DNA of 64,000 nucleotides, from the NCBI GenBank assembly GCA_033558025.1, contig JAUCEF010000005.1, positions 8,060,001-8,124,000 on the forward strand, given 5' to 3'. The translations under genes and the position numbers were made by a program. Origin of the DNA: Phytophthora sp. 'mugwort'. Lineage: Eukaryota > Oomycota > Peronosporomycetes > Peronosporales > Peronosporaceae. Under the pieces are notes generated by a model, which saw only the letters and a list, made by a program, of their open reading frames with translations, was not told the DNA's origin and did not search any database. Shown piece after piece: positions 1 to 9,807 of the stretch (position 1 is the stretch's first letter; every line of letters starts with the position of its first letter).

Positions 1-960
1 CACTTCGTCTGCAGCCGACGGCATGTTATCCTCACGGTTGGAACAGCAGAAGGGCGGCACGTCGATAGGTAGCCGTGCTGGAATTGTGGCAATAGGCGCA
101 GGGTCCAGTGGCAGTGTAAATCTAGGCACCGAAGCATTCGATCACTTTCGGGCGCCTCGACAGGATGAACAGGCTGCGAAAGAGGAAGCGAGCAACAGCG
201 AGTTGGATCCGAGCAATCAGTACGGACTTCTGGGAATGCTGCACACCATCATACGACCAGGCAACGACTCGAAGAAGAACCTGGCAATGGGTTGCGATCT
301 CACGTCGCTTGGATTAAACCTCAACGCAGCAGAGTAAGTTCCCTAGTAGCTATTTTAAACTTATTTTTTGTCGAGTATGTGTTGCTAACAACAATGTTGC
401 TTAATATTTTTTCTAGACCGCTGTACCCGACGTTTGTATCTCCGTGGTCTGATGAGCAGCTGACAAAAGAGCCGCAGTTCTCTTTGCCAATGTGCTATTA
501 CAACCAGCCGCCGGTGCTCAAGACGACGCATCTGTCCAAATTCCACCTTGAGACGCTATTCTTCATCTTCTACTCAATGCCCAAGGATGTTTTGCAAGCT
601 TACGCCGCTCAGGAGCTGTACAGCCGCGAGTGGCGATACCACGCTGAATTGAAGACCTGGTTGAAGCGTGCGTCTCCGACAGATGCTGCTCTTTTAGCTG
701 GCAATACAAGCACCTCTGTAGGAGGAACAAGCAGTGGATCACCCACTGGCGCAACTGGCAGTGGCAGCATTGGATCCATTGGTAGTGCGATGGGATCAGG
801 CACGGGACCTTCATTAGCGAGCAGCTCGATGACACCGCAGTTCCTGTACTTCGACACGGCCTCATGGGAACGACGCGTCTTCACTGGGAACATTAACTCG
901 ATCAGCGCCGGCCTTTTGGGCGAGGAAGAGATCCGGGTGAAGCTTAACGCGTCTTCATAA
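1..960 (+). CDS. CNOT2: CNOT2/NOT2, CCR4-NOT complex subunit 2 (5' partial)
   Basis: C-terminal part of a NOT2/3/5-family protein, a scaffold subunit of the CCR4-NOT deadenylase that shortens mRNA poly(A) tails. Exons are <1..333 and 417..960, with a GTAAGT..TAG intron of 83 nt; the join restores LGLNLNAAEPLYPTF, close to the start of the NOT box in animal CNOT2. The motif YGLLGMLHTIIRP lies just upstream. After the intron come SPWSDEQ, a helical stretch ending DVLQAYAAQELYSREWRYH, a Gly/Ser/Thr-rich insert (about nt 690-830), then FLYFDTASWERRVF, which closes the NOT box. The reading frame is open back to base 2, so the ATG at 23 is probably internal and the gene starts left of the window. 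The low-complexity insert inside the NOT box is unusual. The family call is from remembered family features; no search was run. Confidence 0.88.
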
Positions 961-1400
961 TACACACGACCCTCGACCACCAGCTCAGCGGCTCGGGGGT
1001 GATGTGATGACCAATCTGACTGGAGCGTGTATCCAGGTGGCAATACTGAGCTGTTAATATTGTTATTCTACTGTAGAGGTTTTTGTGGAATCCTGACCAC
1101 TTTTCAGCTATGGTGTTTGCTGTGAAGCACTTTAGGAATACCAAGTGAGAGCGGAGAGCAAAGCAGACTGACCCAGGTAGACTTTCGATCGTCTACATGC
1201 AGTGCACTGATGCTGTTCCCCTCTCTGTTCTATTGTGCCATGTTGCTGCCTCTCTGTTCATGCAGTTTTCTTCCTTTCCTGACCCCTCAAGTCTTGTGCA
1301 TTTCCTGCTTCTTCGCAGTATGCGGAGGCTGCACATACGCCACTTTATAAGAAATTTTAAATCACGGGCGCTCGTGTGGGCGTCACCTTTCGACTTGCGT
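961..1400. other. Intergenic, CNOT2 to coiled-coil gene
   Basis: A 440-base stretch between the 3' ends of two convergent genes. It holds their untranslated ends; no other gene, repeat or RNA is seen. Confidence 0.6.
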
Positions 1401-2806
1401 TCACCGAGAGGCATCCACGATCTGCTTGCCGCCAAGAGCAAGCTCCAGTTGCTCCAGACGCTCTTGCTGCGCCTGCATCCGCGCTACGAGCTCGTGCTTT
1501 TCAGCCTGCAGCTTGTCCATTTGTGCGGCACTAGTTGCGGCTTGTTGCGCGAGCCTAGTCGTTGCGACAGCGTGCTTCTGCTCAAGTGCTGCGACTTTGA
1601 TCGTACTCTCAAGCACGAGCTGCTTCTCTCGCTTGCTGTGATTTCGCTTCGCACCTTCCAAGTGGGCTCGAAGTGTTCTGGAACGAGGCAAAGGTGGTAA
1701 GTTACTGCTTATCAACTAACAACTGTAAGTAACCTTCAACTTACTGGGTCTCGCGTTGGGTGTCGATAACAATGGCGTGCATTCGTGCTCGGAGCCGCGT
1801 GAGCTGCAGTTTGGTAGCTGCCTCGCTACTCGTGTTCTTGTGCTTGCGAGAGCAGCCACAAGATGGAGACTCCACCGCCTCGTCTTCCTCCAGTGGTGCT
1901 GACCATCGCCTGATTTGGTTGTTCTCAAGTCGTTCGTTCTCCCGAGCCGAAGCAAATCCCTGTAGCATGGACGACGATGTCTTTCTGACTGCACCGACAG
2001 CATCGTCCGATTCCAACTCACCGTCGTCCTCGTGCTCATTCCCACGGATCAATCCCTGAAGCTCGATGATTTTCTGCAAGCAGTACAAGAACCTCAGAGA
2101 TTATAGGGCAGCCAATGGGGGTGAAATGCCGACTTACGGTCTGCATGAGCTGCTGTTCGGACGCACGTCGCTTCTTCTCATCCTCAAGACTCTTGACAAG
2201 CAGCGCTACCTGTTGGCGCAGCATGGAGACTTCGTCTTCACTTTCATCTTCTTCATCGTCGGACGGAATCGGACGTTCCAGGAACTGGCTGATTGGAATT
2301 GGGCTATTGCATCGACTGCTCCCGTTGCTACTACTTTCGTAACTACCGAACTCTGGGGTCGGGAACATGGGTGAAAAGCCCTGATACGGCACCGTTTGGG
2401 CGATGGGGTCGCGCTTCTCGAGCGGACCACGGTCAGTGCTGACGAATTCTCTCGGACTGTGCACCATGGACGCCACAGCAGCTGACGCGGCGGAGCATCG
2501 ACGACGCGGGCTATGGATTGAAGTACCCGGGGCAGTCTCACAGGGTGTTGCTAGCAACCGTTGCAGCACAGAGCGAGGAACTCCACCGACTTGCGGCTCG
2601 TGCATATGCCGGATCCTAGCGAGATCACCGTCGCCCTGCCACGCTGCCACCATCTGCGAGCGTTGATGACCGACGGCCTTCTCAGGCGGCCACGTGCAGC
2701 CTGGATCCTTCCCTGCTGAGGCTTCGTCGAGTCTCGGTACGACCGCCTCAAGTTTGGTAGTGGGCAGTACCTTTGGCCACTCTGCCGTTGCACCCGATGG
2801 CTCCAT
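1401..2806 (-). CDS. Hypothetical acidic, serine-rich coiled-coil protein
   Basis: Predicted 433-residue protein, not recognised. Exons (minus) are 2806..2138, 2073..1745 and 1704..1401. Intron 1 (64 nt) starts GTAAGT and ends TTGCAG; it joins MQT to KIIELQG. Intron 2 is only 40 nt (GTAAGT..AAGCAG), short even for this genome, but splicing it keeps the frame open, while the unspliced frame hits TAA at once. The N-terminal 150 residues are Pro/Ser/Arg-rich. A Ser/Asn patch and an acidic run (DDEEDESEDE) precede a leucine-rich coiled coil (SMLRQQVALLVKSLEDEKKR). The last exon is again coiled coil, rich in Gln/Glu/Lys. Such proteins are often structural or adaptor factors; no enzyme motif is visible. 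Confidence 0.6.
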
Positions 2807-3981
2807 ACTTAAATCCCCTCTGCGATCGAAGGGTGGCGCTTGTTCGCGGTTGGCCGTGAGTGTTTAAATGCTGGCGTTGCTAACCCGAGCTTATGAACCT
2901 ACAGAGCACGAGTAACGCCCGAGTGCGCCTGGCTCGACGCGGAAATAAAAGGAGAAAACCAGAAGCCGCCCCGAAAAAGCACCACGCAAAACGACAATTG
3001 TTTTCTGCGTACGGCGTGCAAATTTTTGTCCTCAAACTCATGAGCTTGCACACTATCAATGAAGTGATCGAAACTACTTCGATTTAACCCGACAAAAACC
3101 AGCGAAAGCTTCTGAGACTGCAGATTTTGCCATCATTGTAGGTGAAAAAGTTCGGCTTGGGGCTTCGCCTGGCAAAGGTAGCAGAGGAGGAAGCCATAAT
3201 CATTAGGCACTGCGAGCTTGAGACGTCGTAATGGGTTGCAGTCACGTGCCTCGAATAATCTGCTTCTGGTATGCACCCCCGGCTCGTCTTCATGGCGCCA
3301 ACATTCCAGTTGAATCGCCCTCCACTAGCACGAGAACAATGGCAACATCTTCATGCTCGAGGTACTGACGGTTTTTCGCTCAAGTTGAAGTTGTAGCCGG
3401 TTCACAACACAAAAAGTATCTTTGGCGATCCGTTTCAACGGGTTTCGAGGATACATCCAAGCAACTTGTACTCAGTGCTTCAGCTAGCCGATCATTTATG
3501 AGAAACACCGCTAAATCTGTGGCATCACGGCAGGTCCAAGCACTTTGATCTACAGCTGCAATCCGAGATCACCCCTAGCAACAGTGAATATCGAGTGCCT
3601 CACCGCAATGGGATGCAGCACTGACGTTGGTTTTGGTGGCAATTTTGGCCACGTAGCCCGTTTTCACGCATAGATCTGACCCCAACGGCTTTGAGGTTTC
3701 TTAGGGACTGCGACCTGCGCCCCGGACATATTGTTCGATCACAAAAATTTAGCTGACCAGGATACCATGGCCGTGATCTGCTACCATTGTATGCTACCAA
3801 AACCTGCGGGCTTGATATCTTTGATGACTAACGACGGTCGGATACGCAAGGGGTTCCCACTAGCCCCCAAGAGGCACAACTTGGCCATGTTTACCCCTTC
3901 AAAATGACTGAGACGCGCTACATGTACTCCGATCTGGGAAAGTATCTTTTGCTGCTGACTAACTGACGGTAAACTACATTT
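2807..3981. other. Intergenic gap without a recognisable gene
   Basis: About 1.2 kb between the start of the coiled-coil gene and the end of presenilin. Short open frames here look random in composition and none matches a family I know. The first part presumably carries the promoter of the minus-strand gene. A short stretch near 3190-3215 (catcattaggca-like) resembles one near 30850, which may reflect a shared old repeat. Confidence 0.5.
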
Positions 3982-5799
3982 CTAGATGCCAAAGATGTTG
4001 CTTGCCTGGAGCTCGTCCAACAGTGGGGAGATGATAGTGATCATGAGCACGTAGGTGATGATCCCCAGGAATAGGGACATCGGCAGTGCCGGTAATGCAT
4101 CGAAACGTGCGAGCAAGTAGAGAGTTGTACCCAGGCCCTGCGCAAAAGAAACAAAACAATCTGTTAAGGTTTGATCTGGATACCCAATAATAATGGACAC
4201 TTACCACGAGAATACTGAGGAAGCAGGCCGCAAACACATCGAAACCATGTAGCGATGCACGGGCGACTAATACACTGTAGAAAATGAAGTCACCTAGGCC
4301 CAGCTTGATAGACTTGTCCTCAAGTTCCTCGGTACTGCCATTAAAACTCTGGTTGGGATCGACTCCTACATAAGCTGGATACGTGCTCACAGAAGGAGGA
4401 AACACTGCCTGGATAGCTGGATATGGCTGTTGCTTGGACACGTAGTCGACGCTGTAGTAGGTGTAGAGATTTCGCCATAACCGGAGCTGGTTGTGCTCGA
4501 ATCTGCGAGCGAGCTCTTCGCTTTGGGTCTGACACTGCGACTTTTGATCATACAGAAAAGCTTGAACTTGGAGTTGGAACTGAGCAGCGTTCACTATACC
4601 GTGCTCTTGACGCCCATTTCCAGTCTGTGGTGCAAGCAGTAAGCGGTGAATGAAAGCTCCTTCCGGTACCGACTCACGAGTCGCAAAGTTTCGTCTCGGA
4701 ACGGTGGAAACTTGCTGCATCTTGGTGTTCTCGCCCACATATTCCCCTACTTCCGTTTCAAAAAGAAGACCAGGAATCGGAGTCCCCTTTTCCTGTACGA
4801 GATTAACCAGACAACGGAGAGGCCCCACCGGTGTTAACACGGCAAAGAGGTCCCAGAAGCCAAGAAGGAGCAATAACATCCATACACTCCACTCAGGTAA
4901 CTGGGCGAGCTGCCACGCTACAATAACACTGGTAGCGATGAGATACCCTCGCTCCAGAATACTGGGGATGCCTTTTTGATAGAAAATACTCAGCACACCG
5001 ACCATAGCGAAGTTGTACATGATAATGGTGAGTGAGAGACGGTCGATGACCCAGTGCAGATTGTTGCCCAGCACTATCAGAAACAGTTTGGCGCCCGTGA
5101 GTCCCAATAACGCGGCCGAGTAGAGCATACAATACCAGGCAAAGAGATGCATGCCATTGCATTTATAGAGCAACACGATCCCAAACGTGAGGACAGCGAT
5201 AAAGACGATCACCAAAGACGCATTAAAAAGCGCCTCCTCGGTTTTCTCAGTCGTCGACAACTCGGACGAGTCGATCTCTTGGTAATACATGAACGTGCTG
5301 AGAGAAAGTATACGAATTAGTATCAAGATAGAGCGAAAAATAGAGGAACAATGAGAGCCTCACGTCATGGCTTGTTTCATGGCAGGATCGGAGATGTACG
5401 AAGCAGCGAGACTACGATAGACAACCACCAAAAGTGAGCTACTACCAGCATCAATACAATACAATGACTGAGTGATTCAAATACCTCGAGCAAACGATCG
5501 CAATTGACACGGGCCAAAGCACTGCAAAAAAGCTATTGAGTTGATGGATCACCGCTTCGAGGTCGACCTTCTCGTCCTGCTGCAATTGTCGCGTCTTGTC
5601 TTGCGCTGCAATGTCGTACACTCGGCTCTTGTCCAGTAAAGGCTCCTCATACATCGTCGAGCTGTAACCAGCCACAACGTATCAACCGCCTGCACTCATG
5701 ACACTTCAGTGATTTAAGTACTTACTTATTCTCGTCACCCGAGAGGCCCAGGTAGTGCACACTCGCCAAGCTCCTCGTATTCGACCTCGCATTCCCCAT
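3982..5799 (-). CDS. PSEN: Presenilin, catalytic subunit of gamma-secretase-like protease
   Basis: Five exons (minus): 5799..5726, 5661..5485, 5411..5364, 5297..4205 and 4137..3982; phases agree at all four GT-AG junctions, giving 515 residues. Presenilins are multi-pass aspartyl proteases of endomembranes that cut type I membrane proteins within the bilayer. Visible hallmarks are the first catalytic Asp in LLGFWDLFAVLTPVGPLR (usually YD in this family), a long hydrophilic loop, the second catalytic Asp in KLGLGDFIFYSVLV, and the PALP motif in DALPALPMSLF near the C-terminus. About nine hydrophobic helices can be counted. The start MGNARSN gives a hydrophilic N-tail as in other presenilins. 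The last intron falls exactly between FLSILV and GLGTTL. The gene lies head to head with DRC4, only 122 bp away. Family assignment is firm; activity is inferred from both Asp residues being present. Confidence 0.95.
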
Positions 5800-5921
5800 G
5801 GCGTCGACTGAGAGACAGACGAAGGGACGTCAAAGATCCTTGACAAGCAGTGGCAACCAAAGGTCACATTGAACTCACGTAACGTCCGTGAGACCGCGTC
5901 CTTCGAGCCCAAGTGAACGAA
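5800..5921. promoter_or_regulatory. Shared bidirectional promoter, presenilin / DRC4
   Basis: Only 122 bases separate the presenilin ATG (minus, 5799) from the DRC4 ATG (plus, 5922), so the core promoters and 5' UTRs of both genes must lie in or overlap this segment, or extend into the neighbouring genes. No clear TATA box was seen. Position alone is the evidence. Confidence 0.5.
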
Positions 5922-7493
5922 ATGGGCCCCAAGAAGAAGGTCAAGAAGGGGAAGAAGGGCAAGAAAGAAGACGAAGCTCCGCCTGAGGAGCCTTCGGGTA
6001 CGTCTTAACACGTTAATTAACCTCCTGGTAGAGTTTTAAGCTCTAACTTTTATTGTTATGTAGAATATGATACAATGGACGTGCCGATGCTTAAAGAGGT
6101 GATTCAGATGCTAAGACAGCAGCTGGAGAAGGCTCAAGTGGATCGCAACTACGTGCAGCACGAGCGGGTGAGTGATGGTCTTAAGGTTGATCTTCATCCA
6201 CTTCAACTTGAAGTTGACGTTGTCTCTGCTTAGGACATGATCGAGTCGTTCTATGAGATCACCAAGCACGAGCTTCAAGACCACGAGAACCAGATCATGA
6301 CGAAAGACCGCGAGATGGAGATCATGGAGGACAACCACCGAGTCGAAGTGCGAGTGTACGTACAGAAGGTCAAGCACTTGGACTATGAACATAAGAACAA
6401 TCTCAAGCGCGTGCAGGCAGACGGAAGTGGCCATCTGGACGAGGAACGAGATCTGCATGAGCACCGAGAGACGGTGCTACGCAGTACCAAACAGTCGCTC
6501 AAGCTCGAGCTCAAGGAGCGCGACTTGTCGAATGAAGACGAGATTGAACAGATGAAACAAGCGCACGAGAAGAATCTCATGAAGCTACGTGAGCAGTTCG
6601 ACAAGAACAACAGCGCGCTTCAAGGCCGTTGTCAGCGGCGTCTACATGAGCTGCATGAGTCGCTGGAGCTGCGACGCAAGGTCGACATCCACGAGATTGA
6701 GGAGCGCAAGAACCTGCACATCAACGACCTGATGAAGAACCATGAGAAGGCTTTCACACAGATCAAAAACTACTATAACGATATCACCAAAGACAATTTA
6801 CGACTCATTGATTCACTCAAGAACGAGATCGCTGCGATGAAGAAGAAAGCAGCTGCTAATACGAAGCTCATGCACGACGTCTCTCAGGAAAACAAGCGTC
6901 TTTCGGAGCCATTGGCGGCTGCGATCCAAGAAGTGGAGCACTTACGACACGAACTGAAGGACGAACAGAAGGACAAACTGTCGCTGCGGAACGCCAAGGC
7001 GCGACTGCTTTTTCTGGCTCAGCAAATGCACGACCTCGAGCAGCGCCAAGCGGAGCTCACAATCAAATACCGTACCATGGAGTCGGACCGCAACGCGCTC
7101 TACGACACGTTCGAGCACACGGTCCAGACGATTCACAAGAAAGGCGAATGCAAGAACCTCATTCTGGAACAACGTCTCGCCTCGATGGATGATCAACACG
7201 CGCGTAAAGGTGCTCAGCTGCAGGAGATTCTACTAGCGGCGAACCTTGATCCAGTACAGGCCCGTCGTGTGACTGAGACGTTGGGCACGTTGCTTGAGTC
7301 CAAGAACAACAAGATCCGTAAACTACAGTACACTGTAGCCAAGGAGAGCAAGGCCTACAATGACACCCTGCGTACCTTTACAGAGAAGCTGACGCAGTTT
7401 GGCATCTCTGAGGAAGAAATTCGCGCTCTCGGCTTCAAACCACTGACCTCAAACGCGAATGTAAACCCAGCCGGACTTGTAGCAGTGGAATAA
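5922..7493 (+). CDS. DRC4: DRC4/GAS8, dynein regulatory complex subunit 4
   Basis: Exons 5922..5997, 6064..6167 and 6234..7493 give a 479-residue protein, matching the usual length of about 480. DRC4 (GAS8, trypanin, PF2) is a core coiled-coil subunit of the nexin-dynein regulatory complex that links outer doublets and tunes dynein in motile cilia. The N-terminus is a Lys/Gly-rich basic tail (MGPKKKVKKGKKGKK), then almost unbroken coiled coil. The stretch HEKAFTQIKNYYNDITKDN (nt about 6750-6800) is the family's most conserved block. Introns are 66 nt each (GTACGT..TAG and GTGAGT..TAG) and phases agree. Oomycetes need such proteins for biflagellate zoospores. The gene diverges from presenilin and converges on WDR92, another ciliary gene. 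Confidence 0.95.
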
Positions 7494-7585
7494 AGCAACG
7501 TGGCTTGATTTGTTAGGAGAAACGAATGACAGAGCGAAGCGATTAAGCTATTGGTCCTGACGCTCTCTTTTCTCTCTCGCTCTGC

Positions 7586-8893
7586 CTAATACTTGTTCGT
7601 TTTCGTCACGATGTAGACACGGACGGTCTGGTCCAAGCATGCCAAAGTACAGAGACCCTCACGGTCCGGGCTGTTATTTAATACCACAACATCATAGTAA
7701 GCGTATGATAAGCTGTAGAACACAAACACTAGGACATGTATTTACCCACCTCCAGTCCATGCTGACGATCGGCTGTGTAGACAGCACTCGCGAGTTGAGC
7801 AGCTCCACCGTGCCGCAAACACCATAGAGTCGACCATCCGAGTCCTTGGCCGTTCTCGAGAGCGGGTAATGACTGAGGAAAACGAAACAATGGGTTAAAG
7901 ATACTGCTCCACACCAAACCTGCCTCAACAATACGTACTATTTGTACAAATTGAAGCCCCCGTTGCCACCTCCAGTCATGAACAAGTCACGGTTCTGCGG
8001 CAAGAAACGTCCCTGCCAGATAGTGGACTTGTGTGCCTTCTCCGTCATGCAGGCAAAGCCTTGCTCCGGGTGGAACGTCCGCAGATCATAGACGCGGAAC
8101 TTGGATTCGAGCGTGGTCACGAGCAGTTTATTCATCTCAATGTCCTTGCGGTCAAACTGCACGTTGACGACGCCGTTCTGGCAGTTGGTCTCCCACCTGA
8201 GCGAGTTGGTGCGCAAATCGAACATCTTGACGTCTCCATTGTCGTAGCCGCCGACGACGCAGCGCTCCACGTCATTGTACGAGTTGCCAAAGCAAACCGT
8301 CCAGCAGTCTCGCACCGTGTTCTGCTCTTTAGGCGCCAATGTCACCACCGGCTCGGGCACGCGCACATCCCACACCCGGATACAGCCGTCGCGTCCGCCC
8401 GTGACGATCTCCAGCGCTCCGTTACCGATGTTCTGGCCCCCGCAGCCGTCGATGGCGTTCACAATCGACTTATGGGCTTGTGCCGAGTACACGGGCACAT
8501 CAGCCTTCTCTAGATCCCTGTCAACAGCAGTAGCAACACGTTTTTCACCATTATGAGCTAGATTCTTCAGCTTTTGCGCTCGTTGCTTCAAGCTTGGACT
8601 CGTGCCTACCAGACGCTCATAATGCCGCCATAATCGCCCGTGGCCAGGTGGCGGTCCTCCAGTGCTGAAGCTCCAAAAGTTCCGCACTTGATGCCATGCG
8701 GCTTCTCATGCACTGCGTGCGTCTTGAGCTCGCCCTGGTTGAGGCCGTAGACGGTGAGCGCGCCCGTGGCTTTAGGGTAGATGCCCATGGCCACGAAGCG
8801 CGCCGAACCCGGGATCCACTTGGTGTCGTTAGGCGTAAAGTTGACATTCTGGTTCACGTGCTCAATGAGCTGCGGTGCGTCCGTCGTGTCCAT
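7586..8893 (-). CDS. WDR92: WDR92/DNAAF10 (Monad), dynein assembly WD40 protein
   Basis: Exons (minus) 8893..8610, 8517..7939, 7872..7750 and 7670..7586 encode 356 residues; the human protein is 357. WDR92/DNAAF10 is a WD40-propeller cofactor of the R2TP/prefoldin-like chaperone machinery needed to preassemble axonemal dyneins in the cytoplasm. Diagnostic blocks are [93 protein letters not shown] and the C-terminal [16 protein letters not shown]. Each intron splits a codon that is restored on joining (for instance TG|G for Trp in MSVW). The last intron separates MDW from SPDREGL. The 3' end lies 92 bp from the DRC4 stop, so the two genes converge. Confidence 0.95.
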
Positions 8894-9807
8894 GGCGTCG
8901 GCTGCAGAGGAGGAGGAAGGTGGTCACTTGGTGGGGACTGACACAATGCTGAAAAAAGGGTATCCATGGCTGCTGGCGTCGTTTCGCACGCTGTTAGATG
9001 ATTGGCTGGAGAAATAAACAGGTTAATCAAAATATAATCATTTAACCTTTACGATGTAACCCAATGTATTCAGTGCTGCTACAGTAGCTACAGTGCAGGC
9101 ATACGGGTACTTGATGTCGTCGAGGAGCATCCTCCTTGGCTGCAGAAGCGCGCGGGAATGCGACTCTTGCATGAAGCTACCTGCAGCTTCGTCACCGCCG
9201 AGGTCATAAGCACGCTACAGTATTTGCCTCGACTTCTCTCAGTGCACAAGGCGGAGCGAGCCCACCACCGGTTCGAATGGGGGGGGGGGGGGGGGGGCTC
9301 AGCCTGTGATGCGTTTGTTGATTTGGTGCAAGCTCTGCACGCAGACAGTCCGCGGAAGCCAGCTTCAAGCACGCCGCTTCAGCTCAAGCCGAGCCGAGGG
9401 CGGAGCTGTCACGACCGTGTTTAGCCGTCCACGTAGTTCGACACTGGGAAGCGCCAGGCCTCGCCATGCGATCGCGGAACGGCAAGCGGCACCTCGGCCC
9501 ACAAACGGCAACGTAGGACGTGCAGGTCTCCAATCGAGAGTGGGACACTGCCTATGGAAGTGACCCATTCGTGCTCCTGTGTATCACTCCTTTTCAGCCA
9601 ATCCAGTAAAGTATCCACAAGAACATATGACCTGTTACCTTCGATTTAATGCGAGTCATTAATATGCCAACCACAAGAGCAACCTCATCAAGTAATTGTA
9701 TTTACCTGTCGGATAGAATATATGCATTGAAACGCAGCTAAAAAAGAAACAGTACTGCAATTCTTTTGCTATTCGGAACCACAGTCACTTTCGAATTGAG
9801 CCCAAGC
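8894..9807. other. Intergenic gap with long poly-G tract
   Basis: About 0.9 kb between the divergently transcribed WDR92 and GPCR-phosphatase genes, so it should contain both promoters. No gene is seen; the open frames on both strands look random. The only marked structure is an uninterrupted run of 19 G at 9279-9297. Confidence 0.5.
9279..9297 (+). repeat. Poly-G mononucleotide tract (19 G)
   Basis: Nineteen consecutive G on the plus strand in an intergenic region. Such a tract can form G-quadruplex structures and is prone to sequencing and length error, so the true length is uncertain. Confidence 0.9.

Noticed and set aside
3974..5326. 450-codon continuous presenilin frame
   Set aside because: It reads through the last intron; the true C-terminus with PALP is in another frame after splicing.
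9265..9300. GGTTCGAAT resembling a tRNA T-loop
   Set aside because: The flanks do not form a proper T-arm, no acceptor or D-arm was found, and a poly-G run follows.
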